Source: Platycnemis pennipes (lineage: Eukaryota; Arthropoda; Insecta; Odonata; Platycnemididae). From it: DNA of 64,000 nt. The DNA lies in assembly GCA_933228895.1 (NCBI GenBank), contig OW121846.1, positions 45,960,107-46,024,106 on the forward strand. Direction: 5' to 3'. The number at the start of each line of letters is the position of its first letter. Position 1 is the first letter of the stretch. This document shows positions 1 to 11,854 of the stretch, in pieces. The notes beneath the pieces are model-generated. The model saw only the letters and a program-made list of their open reading frames with translations, made no database searches and was not told the origin of the DNA. A program made the position numbers and the translations under genes.

Positions 1-3000
1 TAAAACGAGCTACGTTTGAGCAACTAACTTTTTAAAGTAAAGTTGCTCAAAGTGGAGCAGTGAGTTAAATGGTTTTTATCTACCTAGGAATTAGTAAATC
101 ATTAATTGGTTAAATATTACTTAAAATACATAAATATATTATTCCCATTAGGCAGGCAAGTGTGTAGCCAACATTGCAATAATCTTATTCCGTTTATAAA
201 ACTAAATTTCAGCAAATGCAACTCATAAAGTATATGAAGGGAGGTATTTACTTTCGTTCCATCATTTGTTTCCGTCTCATTGCATAACGGGAAGTAGGAG
301 AGTGAGGCGTGCGGAGAAACGTCACACCCTCCACCAAAATGGTAGGCCCAGAGGATATGAGCTTGCAGAAGATGAGCTTTTACGTTTTTGCCTGTTTGTT
401 TTGCCTTGTCAGTCGAAGTTTGAATAACAAAAGAGCACATGCTTTTTCTCGCAAGCATTCATTGCCCAATCCCGTTGTTAAAGGCCCTTGAAGACCGAAG
501 TTCGGTGTCTTTTTCTCTGGCAGAGAGGCCGCGAGAGGCGATTTCACAATTCAGTATTCCCTTCACCAGGGAAATATGTCAGACGCTGAGAAAACCAAGG
601 CATTCTTAAAAAACGATCAATTTTTCTGTCAATGCTCAAGACAGATGCATTCAATCAGATGCATTCTTTTTTCGGCCACTTGCATAATGACAAAAGATTC
701 AGTTCTTGAAAATACACAGGAAATTACCAAATGAATGCAAAATTTGGGGAAAACTGTGGTGTGTCCTACTGTATGACTATTCTCTAAATTTCCTTGGGTC
801 AGAATGTTTACAGCATGTCGGCTATTATTGGGCGAAGGGAAAAAACTGAAAATACATTTGTGCAACTAAGAATAGGTCAGATTTTGGCGAAATGCAGGAA
901 TTTTGGAAGTGAAGAAAAGGGTAAAGGTAGCACCAACTCAACGAATGGTGCTGAAGGTTTCACTTTTTCCATCACATTCAACGGATGGAGTACACATCTA
1001 ACATTTTGATACCTGTACACGGCACACTAAAACTTCAACGCCGAGATTCAAACCCAGTGCATAACGTTCGAAGCCGAACCACTTGAAGTACCACACTGAA
1101 CCAATTCTCAGTTCACAGCATGCCTTGGAATTATGTTCTTTCACATTGTCCACATACATAAACTGAATTTTAATTCCATTAAATGACCGAAGTTGAAGTT
1201 CTGTCAACTTTATTAAGCGTTCATCGTAATTTCACTGAATGCGTTGCATTTTTCCTCCATCGTGAAAGCATTTTCAATATTCACAATCCTATGCATTACG
1301 GTAGACCTTGTTTAAGTTTAAAGTCGCTGAAACGATTTTACTGCCAGGTTATACCGGATTTAGAGCTATAATTGTGGGCCGGTATGTGTCACTTGCCGTC
1401 AGGTAAAATAAGATAAATGATGACATCACCGTTAAGATATTATGTACAGTAAACTTCGGCAAAGCCATTATTTGGGTGCCAAGGCTTCTGTGCAAAAACT
1501 TGCAGGTTGGGTATAATGGCAGGTTGGCAATAATGAGTGGCATTTAATAAAATCACTGATATGATAATGAAAATATTCTTAAAGGTTTTGACAGGTGTCT
1601 TTAAAATACATCATATGCTTTACCTTTCAAATCAAAGAGAACATAGAGGAAGTTCAGATTGAAGACTAATCAGTGAAAATTTCCAAGGAAACAGTGACTT
1701 ATTAAATTCCCTTCAGTATTTTAGATAAAAATAGTTTTCACCGTCAGCTATACTGTTTAATTTTGTGAGCGTGTCATTTTTTAACTAGGCATTCGCAAAT
1801 TCAAAGTTGCATCATATTTTTGAACAAATCTTCGTGTACGTGAGAAGGAGTTGCGAGTGACTGGTATCATATCATTCTTAGAGGTTCGTTCTTGATGTGA
1901 ATGGGAGTTCTGTGAAAGAATGGAATTAACCAGTTGTCGGAACTGAATGAATATTAATGAGCATTTGATATCATTAGATTTTTTATCATTGTGAACAAGC
2001 TCGATTTACGAGCTGTAGCCACTTAGGATCAGTTTTACCGATTTAGATAATAGTTTTAACTCGGTTAATTTCCGAATTTTCCTTTTTCACCAGCAGTATT
2101 ACCTCAGGTTTAGGGAATTTTCTCATATAATATTTTTTACTGGCGATGTTTGTCGAGTAACCGCTTATTATCAGAGATAATGCTTTAGAGGCAATATAAC
2201 GCACTGACGAATTCATGAAATACTTTTGTGATCTAAATGACATTGATGAGGAGTCTTAGCTCATTTTTCTTTATTTAGAGTGGTCTCTAGGTGAAGCAGA
2301 GTGCTAGTTACCAATGTTTTTAAACCGAAAGCTTAGATTACAATTATCTTGACATGATACACGCAAAGGTAAGCACATAGATATAATTATTTTCTACTTG
2401 ATTTAATTGAGTTTGCTGGTGTTTGCTTTTCCATTAGTTTGTATCCTCCAAATAGAAGGATAAATTGGTGGATTCACCGAAAATCCTTATTCTTGGAGTT
2501 TAAATATTTACGATGCGTTTCATTATTTCTCCTGCCGAGAGGCATCACAATGGCTTGATATTCTGTTAAAAGTTATATACGTACAGTTTGTAGCCATACT
2601 TAAAAGTAGGGCCAAGTATTAAATTACCTTGAGATTTTATACAATTGAATCAATTAGTGAGGGAGATTATGCTCTTGACTGCATATGTTACGTTATTTGA
2701 GTGGTACTAATATTGCTAAAATGGCTTACGTCCTATGTTTCTCAGCAAGAATACCAACATTTAGCCTACTGAGTGATACTAGCTATATAAATGTAATGGT
2801 GTCCTTAAATAAGAGTGCCGAAAGACATTATTTTGTGGTGGGAAATAAGTTTTCACTCTGACAGCAATGACAACGATGAAGAAAATCCTAAGTTCTGCTT
2901 GAAAGAAGAGTAGTAAAGAAATTTTCTTAAGTTTTCGAGACGCTGTAAATAAAGAAATTAACAATGAACTTCATGCCAGTGTATTATTGCTATATTTCCT

Positions 3001-3580
3001 AAAAGTAAAAGTGAAGGTCATAAGTGATGTCTATAAAATATGTAATGAAAGATGTTTAGGTGAAATAGGAAAAGCAGACATAGACATATCATATAAACTC
3101 ATAAAATATCTTTGCAATTGTAGATGTATTCAAAATATACATTGAAGATAATGTATATATTATCTGGACGTTTAGTTAATTTTTCGTGCTATGTAGCTCC
3201 AATAAATATACACCGAGTATTAAAAAGTACGAAGTCAAATCACCTGAATTACAAATCAGTTTTGCACATTCATTTGTTTACTGACGTCATGGGTATGAGA
3301 AATTTACTAACTTAAACGTTCTCTAAGAAATCTCAGTTTTAGAACAGTGAGTAGATATTGACGGTGGTGGGACGCAAGGGAGAATTTATCGAGATCATAA
3401 TTTTAATGAAGATAGCGTTATCTGTGAAAATGGCAAATTTTACCGTCATTGGTGAAGGAAAATTATATCGAATGAGAACAATAACCATATGAGGTCCGCA
3501 AATGGGAGCTATTTCTGCAGGAGAGGACGCTTTTAAGTTTTAGGTCATTTCTCGTATTATAGGTCGTTAGGAATAGATTC
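1..3580. other. AT-rich stretch, no gene recognised
   Basis: Only short ORFs (under 115 codons) overlapping on both strands are present, and none has a recognisable domain. A small hairpin followed by a T-run lies at 493-515. The rest is AT-rich intergenic or intronic-type sequence in which I see nothing else. Confidence 0.6.
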
Positions 3581-3582
3581 AA

Positions 3583-3785
3583 ATTTTTATTTATTTTATT
3601 TATTTATTTTCCACTACCACCGAAAACAGCACAAGTGGCCTTTAAATCGGGTATTAACAATTTAACATCAGACAAGCACACACATCCATGTCCTGAGTGG
3701 TGAAAAAACCCACTCAGGCGGGACTCGAACCCGCGTCCCTAAGGTTAGCAGACGAGGACTTAACCACACCGCCTTCTAAAAGAAA
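3583..3785 (-). repeat. tRNA-derived SINE (family B) with (AAAT)n tail
   Basis: Read on the minus strand, the right end (about 3785 to 3715) is a tRNA-like head with an A-box-like segment and a clear B box (GGTTCGAGTCCC, around 3720). The left end (3583-3611) reads (AAAT)n on the same strand, which is the expected 3' tail of a SINE. The head matches the copy at 11585-11700, including the shared text CCCACTCAG next to the B box. The sequence is degenerate and no target duplication was found. Confidence 0.7.
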
Positions 3786-3887
3786 ACTATTTCTTTATTT
3801 CCTATCGCCTTTTTCTTTCTAAAAGAAAAATGTTGTAGAAATTCTTATCTTTTAATCAAGTAGTTTTGGATGCAGCAAATTTTATAT

Positions 3888-4038
3888 TTCCGGTAAATTT
3901 CGTGCCAGCAACCGCGGTTACACGATTGGAGAAAAAGATTATTATTGGTTAGTAGTCAATAGTTGTTTTTATTTTCTTAAAATTTTAGGTGAAATTTATA
4001 GTTTTATATAAAATAATTGCCGACAAAATTTATAGCAA
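3888..4038 (+). pseudogene. Nuclear mitochondrial insert: 12S rRNA fragment
   Basis: The string GTGCCAGCAACCGCGGTTAC at 3902-3921 is the universally conserved 530-loop of small-subunit rRNA. It is followed, at the spacing expected for arthropod mitochondrial 12S, by an AT-rich stretch and then TTAGGTGAAATTTATAG (3984-4000) and ATTGCCGACAAAATTTATAG, both typical of insect 12S. Only about 150 bp are present, flanked by unrelated SINE sequence, so this is a nuclear insertion (NUMT) and not a working rRNA gene. The high AT content and the missing GC-rich helices argue against a bacterial or nuclear 18S source. Confidence 0.8.
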
Positions 4039-4094
4039 AGGGTAGAATGGATGAAGGAAAACTGGCGCTGGAAAAGGAAAACTCTTAATTTTAA

Positions 4095-4265
4095 GATGCC
4101 AAGGGGAACACGGTTCAACGTCCTATCCGACGTACGGTGTTCTTAACTTGAAGTGCTCTCCCCACAGTACTCATGTATTTAGCATATTATTAAATGCATC
4201 TATAACAGAGTCAGGATTCGAACACGTGTTCTCAATATTAGGGCCCGTAAACTCTAGCCTACCAA
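4095..4265 (-). repeat. tRNA-derived SINE (family A), degenerate
   Basis: Shares with eight or more other copies in the window a block containing AACGTCC(C/T)ATCCGAC, then CTTGAAGTGCTCTCC, then a reverse-complement tRNA head (GGATTCGAACAC near 4213). The Pol III head reads on the minus strand. Confidence 0.65.
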
Positions 4266-4279
4266 AGAATCTCAAGCCA

Positions 4280-5835
4280 TGTCTTTTTCCTCTCCAGTTC
4301 CTCTCCAGCACACCCATTTCTTTCAAAAGAGATTCACTCCATAGGTAAATATGAAACATATAGTCTTCTTTGTACTCATGTTAGTCTACTGATAAATATG
4401 TACCGATGTAGGTATTCCATTCCGTGATCTCTGAGTGTGTGCTTTGTACTAAACCGACTTCCCCCCCTGTCAATTCTCTTGCCAATCCTCCGATTTATGT
4501 TTATTTTAGTTGGCAGAACGCCAGCAAAAGTGTTTCATCTGCCATTAGATGCAACTGGAGAAGGCCTAATGCTAACGTGATCATACCAAGTGCTAAGGTG
4601 TTGGTAAGAAAATGGCAGTGTTTTTATCCATTAGCATTCTCATCGGCATTGAGGAAATGTAAAATAATTCAAACGCATTAAGTTTTACCTCTTCGCATTC
4701 CTATGGCGTCATATAAATGTAGCACTGAATCAAGCTTTTCTGCTCTAAGTGTAAAATAATTCCACGTCATACGTATCTAAAAAATCGTCATTTCCTTATG
4801 AGTTCGCATACTACGATTCTCATAACCTCGCAATGACCTTCACACGCGTAGTCCTGCTACCACTCTTCTATGTAGAGTATACTGTAAAATATGAGGAGAG
4901 TGACTGTGACTCAATTAATGAAAATAACATTGCACCAATAGCATTTAACGCTGTATAATGCGCTGACCCATGTTTTGGACTAAACCAAGTAGCCCAAATG
5001 GTTCTGTTCTTATACTCTTATAAAGTTCCTTTAAACTCTTGCTAAAAAATAGCACAATCAATAATACACAATAGTTCTCATTGTCTGTTTTTAAATATTT
5101 GCTAATTAGACGTGGAACCGTAAAATTTAAGGTATTATGAAAGCAAAAAAATACTTTGCAAAGAAATCATGTTATAAATCAAAAAATTTCCTAATATGAA
5201 GGGTTATCAAATAATTTGACTTAATTATCAGGTATGAAAGACACAATTACTCCAAACAGAATGAATGAACGATAATATAGATGATTCCTGTATTTTTTAA
5301 ATTATTTTGAGTAGCAGACTTAAAGCACTATGTTTTTGCAGATAACGAGAGCATCTTAGGGTAAATATGTACATGAAATAATGGGTCAATAGCCTCCTTT
5401 AATACATGCCAGAACGTGGAAATGTGGCAACGCTGAGTGGGGGTCCTATGGTTCGAGTTTGGAAGTATGGGGACTTATGTACGACACCAGTCCGTGTGAT
5501 TAAAAACGCATAATTTAATTGGTTAAAAAGACCGAGCTCGGCTTTTTTTGCATGCTGTGGTGGCTTAAGGTAAATAAAATAGCTTTCAGATATTTTCGGT
5601 AAGTTGAGGGTGGAAAATCAAGAATATTTCTTCTAAAGCATTGCGGCCTATGAGCCGGCCGGTCATTGACGGAGGGAAATTGAGTGTACGAAAATGCAAT
5701 GAAGATTATTTATATGGTATTTGTAGCTATTCTGTTTTATGGGTATTAAAATTTTTTGATTTAGTAGTTATCGTTATTTATTCATTTAGTGGTGGTGTAG
5801 TTATGTGGCATTATGAATTTCGTTTATTACTGATT
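4280..5835. other. No gene recognised
   Basis: AT-rich sequence without recognisable coding content. It contains a weak B-box-like string (GGTTCGAGTTT, about 5449) about 85 bp upstream of a CCGAGCTCGG palindrome plus T-run (5532-5549), possibly a degenerate Pol III unit on the plus strand. Confidence 0.5.
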
Positions 5836-5839
5836 AAAC

Positions 5840-6791
5840 AACAAGGGTAGGGGACATTTGAAGGTGAGAGATGGGCATTTAGGGAAAATATTGGTGGTGG
5901 TAAGGTTATCAGACTGGATAAGGAATAGGTCTTTGAGGATGTGTTAAAGGGACTGAATACCAGGGAAGTAGGTTGTGCGCAAGGTGAGGTTGTGTTTGGT
6001 TTTTCGAGAAGGGGCCATGGGGGAGTAAGGTATATTGGAGGCTTTTTGTTGAGAAGTTGCTGAGGGTACCCTCTTCGGAGGAGAGACTGGTGTAGGTTAG
6101 CAAGGAATCTGTTTAGGGAGTCTGAGTTATTGCATATACGGTGGCCACGAATGGAAAGGGAGTAAGGTAATGATGTTTAGGTGTCGTAGGGATGGCAGCT
6201 ATTATTGTGGAGGTATTGTTGTTTATTAGTGGGTTTGATGTGAACAGATGTGTTAAATTTGTTATTGGAAAGGAAGATATCGACATCAAGGAAGGTAATG
6301 TTGGAAGAGGAGATATGTGATGTGAAGGAAACTGAGGAGGAAGCGTTGAGAGAGGCGAGGAATGAGTTAAAGGAATCGGTGTCGTGTGGCCAAAGGAGAA
6401 AAATATCATCGATACAGCGGAGCCAGAGGAGGGGCTTGAGAGGGCATGTCGATAGAAAGGATTCTTCAAGGAGGCCGAGGAAGAGGTTGATATAAGAGGG
6501 ACCAAACCTACTTACAATGGCACAGCCCCTAGTTTGAAGGTAGAATTGGTTGTTAAAGGAAAAGGAATTTTGAGTAAGGATGTGGATGGTAAGGTCAGTG
6601 CTAGGAGTGTGTGGAGTAGAACGTTCGTTTAAGAAATGGCGGAGAGAGAAGGGGCCTTCCGAGTGAGGAATAGAGGTAGAGAGAGAGGTAACGTCAATGG
6701 TAGCCATAATGATATTTTGATTATAAGGAAGTGGAGTGGAATTGAGGCGGTCAAGGAAGTGGTAGGTATCTTTGATATAGGAGAGAAGCAT
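5840..6791 (-). pseudogene. Penelope-like element reverse transcriptase, broken
   Basis: The minus-strand frame 6791-6177 (204 codons) carries the reverse transcriptase motifs of Penelope-like elements in order: ATIDVTSL near residues 30-37 (catalytic Asp 33), a YLQTRGCA block near 84-91, CIDDIF at 126-131 (the catalytic Asp pair), and ITFLDV near 165-170. Penelope-like enzymes use this IDD rather than the YADD of most retroelements. The frame ends at a TAA, but the same frame continues recognisably past it (SLPYSLSIRGHRICN, then LLRRGYP), so the TAA is a disabling mutation. A frameshift then leads to a thumb-like segment (TTYFPGIQSL) down to about 5840. The upstream N-terminal part and the GIY-YIG endonuclease are missing, so this is a truncated, dead copy. 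Known family role: copying element RNA into nuclear DNA. Confidence 0.9.
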
Positions 6792-9045
6792 TTTATATTT
6801 TTAAAATAATAATCAGAATTTTATTTTCTCCCACTCATCTTCGAGACGTCTTTGTTGGTCGCCTGGTCTATTCATTTCACCCTTAAACTTATTACATGAA
6901 GCTACCTTTCAAACAGACGGGTGATGTTTCTGCAATAGAGTATTTGTTCGTGGCAAGCAAAAACAAGTGATAAAGTTGTTTTATGCACAAATGTTTCAAG
7001 TTGAGCTCTAAGTGGTAGAATGAAATCTGCAAATGCACTCGGGTATTCTCCGCGTATTTTTGGAAGCTTTATCTGCACTTTATGCTCTTGAGTAGGGCAA
7101 AATTCTCGATCGATTCACGTGTCGACGCATGAATTTTGGGAATCGTGGCTTCCCGTGCCCATGCTCACTGAAAGGTCCGTTCAAATTACTCTTCCGCTTC
7201 TGGTACAGGCTCAAAAGAATGGGGAAAGGTTTTTGAGCAATCCAATCTCAGAGATGCTCAGTCATCGACGGGCGTACGCCCCACAGTTTCTGCCGAACGA
7301 ACAATAGTCGGTTCCAATTCTTTAATTCGAGGAGGCGGCTGAGGATTGATTTCTCTTTTTGCGGGCCACCTCGAGAACACAATGGTGGGCATGGGCTTCA
7401 TCTTCGTGGGCAAACAGAGCGAATGACTCGCGATCTTTCATTGCGTTCAACGGAGCGCTCGCAGTCAAAAGGACAAATGGAAAGCCGCGGCTTTTTGAAG
7501 AAACGCTCGTTCACGTACGCAAAGAGGTTCTCTGGATCAGAGTGGCTATAAATGTTTTCCACAATAAATCTGAGTCCCATTATTGGATTATGAATCGCAA
7601 AGGGTTATCGCCGCGGGAGATAACATTTCATTTCGATGTAAAAGAGTTTTTTCTATAGAATGGCGCTGAGCTTTGCCGCGCTGCTCGGAAGGCGAGTGCT
7701 GGAAAAAAAGTGGCAGGGCGAAAGAAAGTGTAAAACGATAAAGAAAACAGGATGACGTTGACAAACGCTCTTGAGAATTATTCTTGGGCATAGTGTCATA
7801 CTACACTTTTCTTACGCGTGTTTCTTCATTTCCCTCGATATGATTTTAAAGGATTGAAGGTGTAAACTCCTGTAAGGGGCAATCCATTTGTAAGGTAACC
7901 TTGTTTTACACCTTATTGACCTATTAAATTTAGACATTTTCCAAGAAAAGCAGCAAGTTTTTAATTCCCCTATTTGCTGTGCGCCTCCCTTTATTATTCG
8001 CATGATGATGACGTGCAACTTTGGAACCAATGTCGAGAAACTAATACATAGTGGAATTGTAAAGTTTCTGCTTTTTATTTTAGGTAATATCCAATTATTA
8101 ATTTATCACCATTTATTCACCATTATTATGTATCAGCATTTACTCATGTAGACCCGTCGCTATAATTCATTCAAACCCGACCCCACCAAACGGGAGGATT
8201 GTAATCTAGGCTAAACACCAATACATTTCTCACAGTGGTAAAGTGTTGGCATTGTCAGTAGATCTTGTCTTACACTTATCCCATAAGTCAACTATCCAGC
8301 CAACTCACCTGTTAAAGCCTGTCAAAATTATATTGCGAAATGATTAAATAAAATTAGTCCAATTTCTACTTCCCCGTGAATATGTTTCAAGCATCTAATC
8401 TGAGAAAACTATGATATCGATGCCCACTGATCCGTTTAGATGTAAATATGCGACTTTCGGGTTTCCAAGCAAGCATGTTTACCACTTTACAAAGGTTACC
8501 ACCAAGATAGTCGTTTTGAAGCAACATTGCTTAAGAGATCCCTTCCGCATTTAAAGGAACTTTTCCTCGCCACATCATTATGAATTTAGTCTTGCCCCTT
8601 GTCTGTGCCTCTAAGAGCACTTTCACTTTGATATTCAGGTTTATCCTTTGAGTTGCAAGTGAGTTTTGCAAAGAAAATTGAGGTTTTGTCGTTTCTCAAC
8701 TCTTTCCTACGTGTATTAAGTCCACAGCCCTGCTTTAAAAGTGCGTCCTTAAAAGAATGGAATGTGAAGAGAATCATTAGGAAAAACGTAGAGTTGAAAG
8801 TTAACATTTTTATTTCATACTCGAAAATAGTCTTTGTATAGAGTAGGAACGTGATATTATTTACATAGAATTTGATTAAGAACCATCAGACTCGATGGAC
8901 TTGACATCATTGTTCAAAAGTGTGAATATAAGGCCAAAAGTTATTTGAATTTAGCATTACTTGTTGTTAGGTGAGACGGAGGAAAAGCGGGTAGTTAATG
9001 TGAGGTATTGAGTTTAAGGAAAGAAAAACTGCTCATACTTGATGG
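6792..9045. other. No gene recognised
   Basis: Overlapping short ORFs near 7119-7791 (60-99 codons, both strands) lie in slightly higher-GC DNA but show no family I recognise and no clear splice structure. The rest is AT-rich. Confidence 0.5.
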
Positions 9046-9047
9046 AG

Positions 9048-9232
9048 CTAAAGGGTCACTGTTTTGTGTCCCTCCGACGGACAGAATAATGAACTTGAAG
9101 TGCTCTCCATACAGGGCCTAAATGTGGTCCGCAGTGTAGACGACAACTATTCCTCCCTAGGGATTCAAACCTGTAACCTCAGGACTGGAATACAGTTATC
9201 TAGCAAACACAATAAACCTAACCCCAGGGAGT
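9048..9232 (-). repeat. tRNA-derived SINE (family A)
   Basis: Contains CCCTCCGACGGACAG, then GAACTTGAAGTGCTCTCC, and an inverted tRNA head (GGATTCAAACCTGTAACC near 9161). The order is the same as in the other family A copies. Confidence 0.7.
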
Positions 9233-9362
9233 TGATTGGTGTCAGCTAAATGGAAGTTATATACGGGGAGGAACTACTAAAAAATCAAGATGTGAAATGA
9301 AAGGGGAATGGAAATGATGTGAAAAAAAGGGTTCCTATTTAAAACGGGGGAGAATTATTATT

Positions 9363-9422
9363 TAATTTACGTTACCCTCCTGTAACACACATGCCAAGTA
9401 GCTTGCAGGGTGCTAGGTGTAG
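9363..9422 (-). repeat. Fragment of hairpin-type interspersed repeat
   Basis: On the minus strand it reads CACCCTGCAAGCTACTTGG and then TGTGTTACAGGAGGGTA. This is the same layout (CTGCAAGCCACC, then GTGTGGCAGGGGGT) seen at 18535, 21299, 25380, 33741, 44459, 46010 and 46487. Confidence 0.5.
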
Positions 9423-9608
9423 TTGGGATTTTTATTTACGCTTGCACCAGTAAAGGCATATTTATCTGACTGGCAGTTAACGGCCAGTTTGAGTGGACGA
9501 TAAGTTTAGTTTTCTTACTTCAGAATGCATATAAAACGTGAGACACTAATTCAGTTGACGAGTGGGTGGTAAGAAAAACATGGGATACGAAAATGGTCAC
9601 TCAAGGAA

Positions 9609-9749
9609 ATGAAGTCTTCTCGGACTCTGAACCAGTTAAGTATTAATATATACATGGCCGACGTTTCATCAAGCCAATAGCTCATCATATTCAGGGTTTA
9701 TGTGCCGAGGTAGGAAAAATTCAGCGAGAAGACTTCATCCGCATCATTC
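9609..9749. repeat. Inverted-repeat segment
   Basis: ATGAAGTCTTCTCG (about 9610-9623) and its reverse complement CGAGAAGACTTCAT (about 9735-9748) bracket about 110 bp containing GGCCGACGTTTCATCAAGCC. Similar GCCGACGTTTC strings are common in terminal regions of arthropod repeats, including Penelope-like ones, but the assignment is uncertain. Confidence 0.45.
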
Positions 9750-9904
9750 CCCCGGTATGCCTAAGGTCCTTCGTTGCTCATTCAAGGTTCTTCTCATGCT
9801 ATGGAAATAATTAGTGTCATGTTAAAACTGCAGTTATTCGGAGAAGGTGACCGTGACCGTGTGATTCGGTCATTTGCATAAGGTAGGAAAGACGGGTAAT
9901 TCAG

Positions 9905-10142
9905 TCGAGGCTGGGATTTTTTGAGGGAACGGAGAAAACCCGACCTTAGTATTACGAAAGCCGCCAAGCGGTGAACACTGTAACGTTCAGTCTGGCGGAA
10001 TGGAGTACTTAACTCGCAGTTTCTCCACTAATGACTCAAGTAAGGACAAATATAACAATGAAAACGCATTGTCTTTATCTGGATTCGAACCCGGGTCTTC
10101 AGGACGAGAGACTAGAAGTATACTTACTACAACCACCAGATC
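9905..10142 (-). repeat. tRNA-derived SINE (family A)
   Basis: The left part (AAACCCGACCTTAGTATTAC, then GCCGCCAAGCGG) and the right part (inverted B box GGATTCGAACCCGGG at 10081-10095, then an inverted A-box region near 10125) match the family A order. The middle is diverged. Confidence 0.65.
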
Positions 10143-10272
10143 CCTGTTTGAGGAAATCACGACCGAAACGAAAGAGTTTCAGCGTTTCAAGGAATAAGGA
10201 TATGGTAAGTTGATGTGAAGTAAGGGAATGTGAATTCAATAATTACTGACTGAAATAATTTGGATTATAGGG

Positions 10273-10324
10273 AATTGGATTCATTACTCCTACTGTTGCA
10301 ACGGTAGGAGTAATGAATCCAATT
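10273..10324. other. 52-bp nearly perfect palindrome
   Basis: The two 26-bp halves (10273-10298 and 10299-10324) are reverse complements except for one pair (T10294/G10303), which would still pair as G-U in RNA. There is no spacer; the centre is GTTGCAAC. It lies in otherwise AT-rich DNA and is not part of any repeat I recognise. Confidence 0.9.
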
Positions 10325-10744
10325 TAGCATACCACGTTGGCTAACAACGCGTTGGTTTGGACGTAGAAACTTGGACCCCTAGGAAAGACTTATCTCTCTC
10401 CTTTGATTCTAAAAATCCTACTAAACCAAATTATTCACCTATTATTAATGGCAAAAATGATCTTAGCTATAAGTCAAACCACGTAATATATACCAATACT
10501 TAGGGAAAGAAATAGAATACAGCGAAAGTATTTGAGGAGATCAGAACAGGCATTGTGGATTTGGATGCAGAAATAATTTAAGTATAGTGATATTTTTAAT
10601 TACAGAGGACATGTTAAACACTACTAATGTATGCATGCTCTTGGAAATGTACGTTCATGATTTAATTTATTTATAGAAATGAATATCTAGTAAAAATTAT
10701 TGTATTTTCTACTTTGCATTCACATAAAATTTAGTACCCTTAAT

Positions 10745-11290
10745 AGCTAACAATAGGGGTGTTTATTCAGAACCAAAATCGCTATTTTGTAAAAAAAATT
10801 GTTAGATGGAAACAAAAAATAAATTATTGTGAAAAAAATTAATCTTCTACCCAGAGCTATTCGCTCATAAATAAAAAATTAAAATACGCAAAAGGTAACG
10901 CATACTGAACGATCTACGTCGTCTACCTCCCGTCCTTGATTGTATAGAGGAAGAACGGGAAAGGAGCGGAGGTGGGGAGGGAAGGTCGAAGAGATCCCGT
11001 CGCAACCACTTCCATTGGAAGAGTCAGCTGTGTCCCCCATTGTGATAAGGCGATGGAGCTTCGAGGTCTCAGTTGTGATTGGACGAAGTGGAGGACGTAC
11101 AAATCCTTTGCACGTCAACTTTTCCGAAAGGGTTCAAAACATGTTTCCCGCCACTCATAACTCGAGAACTAATTGACGGATCGAAGAACGGAAAATATAC
11201 GGGTCTTTTTATTTTAAAAACTATCAGATTCGGCAGGACAAAAAACATATGGTAAACTACCCCAATTCCCTTGTCCCGTAACTTCATGCT
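10745..11290 (+). repeat. Dispersed 550-bp repeat, copy 1
   Basis: The reverse complement of 37015-37555 aligns along its whole length. Shared landmarks include AAATTGTTAGATGGAAAC, TTAATCTTCTA, GCAAAAGGT, CAGCTGTGTCCCCC, AAAATACGGGTCTTTTTATTTT-like text, and ATGGTAAAC at the far end. Its class is unknown; short ORFs inside are not conserved between the copies. Confidence 0.75.
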
Positions 11291-11559
11291 TATTGTCTAC
11301 TTCGAGGTGGTAGTAATTCTGTATCTTGGTTTCATACGAGTAGTGTATAAGCGTAGTAATGTTTGTTTTGCGTACCCACATGGTATTAAGCGGTCTCTCT
11401 CATTAATGATGCATGCCTGGTGATGGTTCACCTCCGGCTGGACACCCTTGCTGTGGCGCTCTGGCTGTTATGCAGAATTCACCCGGATTATTTTTGCATC
11501 CGAACTATTCTGTTAGTCCATATACCCCTGGGATCCCAAAAGGCTTTTGCCTGTCATCA

Positions 11560-11700
11560 GGTTTCCCAGGGGCTGAGCCAGCAGAGCTTGACAAACACTC
11601 ATGCCTTTGGTGGATAAAAGCCCACTCAGCGGGACTCGAACCCGCGACCCTAGGATTAGCAGGCAAGGATATTATCTCGCCGCCACCGGGGCCGGCTTGA
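11560..11700 (-). repeat. tRNA-derived SINE (family B)
   Basis: Same head as the copy at 3583-3785: CCCACTCAG, then the inverted B box GGGACTCGAACCCGCG (about 11631-11646), then GATTAGCAGGCAAGGAT. The head reads on the minus strand. The body to the left is less clear. Confidence 0.65.
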
Positions 11701-11854
11701 TGAAGGTATACTTACATATAAGACGTGGTATTTAAAATATCGCCAGATGTAAGATATTTCCTCCCACTTAGTTAATAGGCAACATAATTATTGAAACACA
11801 TTGTTTTATGAGTAAACCATATGCTTTTATAGTAATCACTATGCAGGTATAACT

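Noticed and set aside
3902..3921. Bacterial or nuclear small-subunit rRNA
   Set aside because: The universal 530-loop string is shared, but the downstream text is the AT-rich mitochondrial 12S type and only about 150 bp is present.
6113..6505. 130-codon minus-strand ORF next to the Penelope-like frame
   Set aside because: It is a shifted-frame shadow; the reverse transcriptase motifs are in the 6177-6791 frame.
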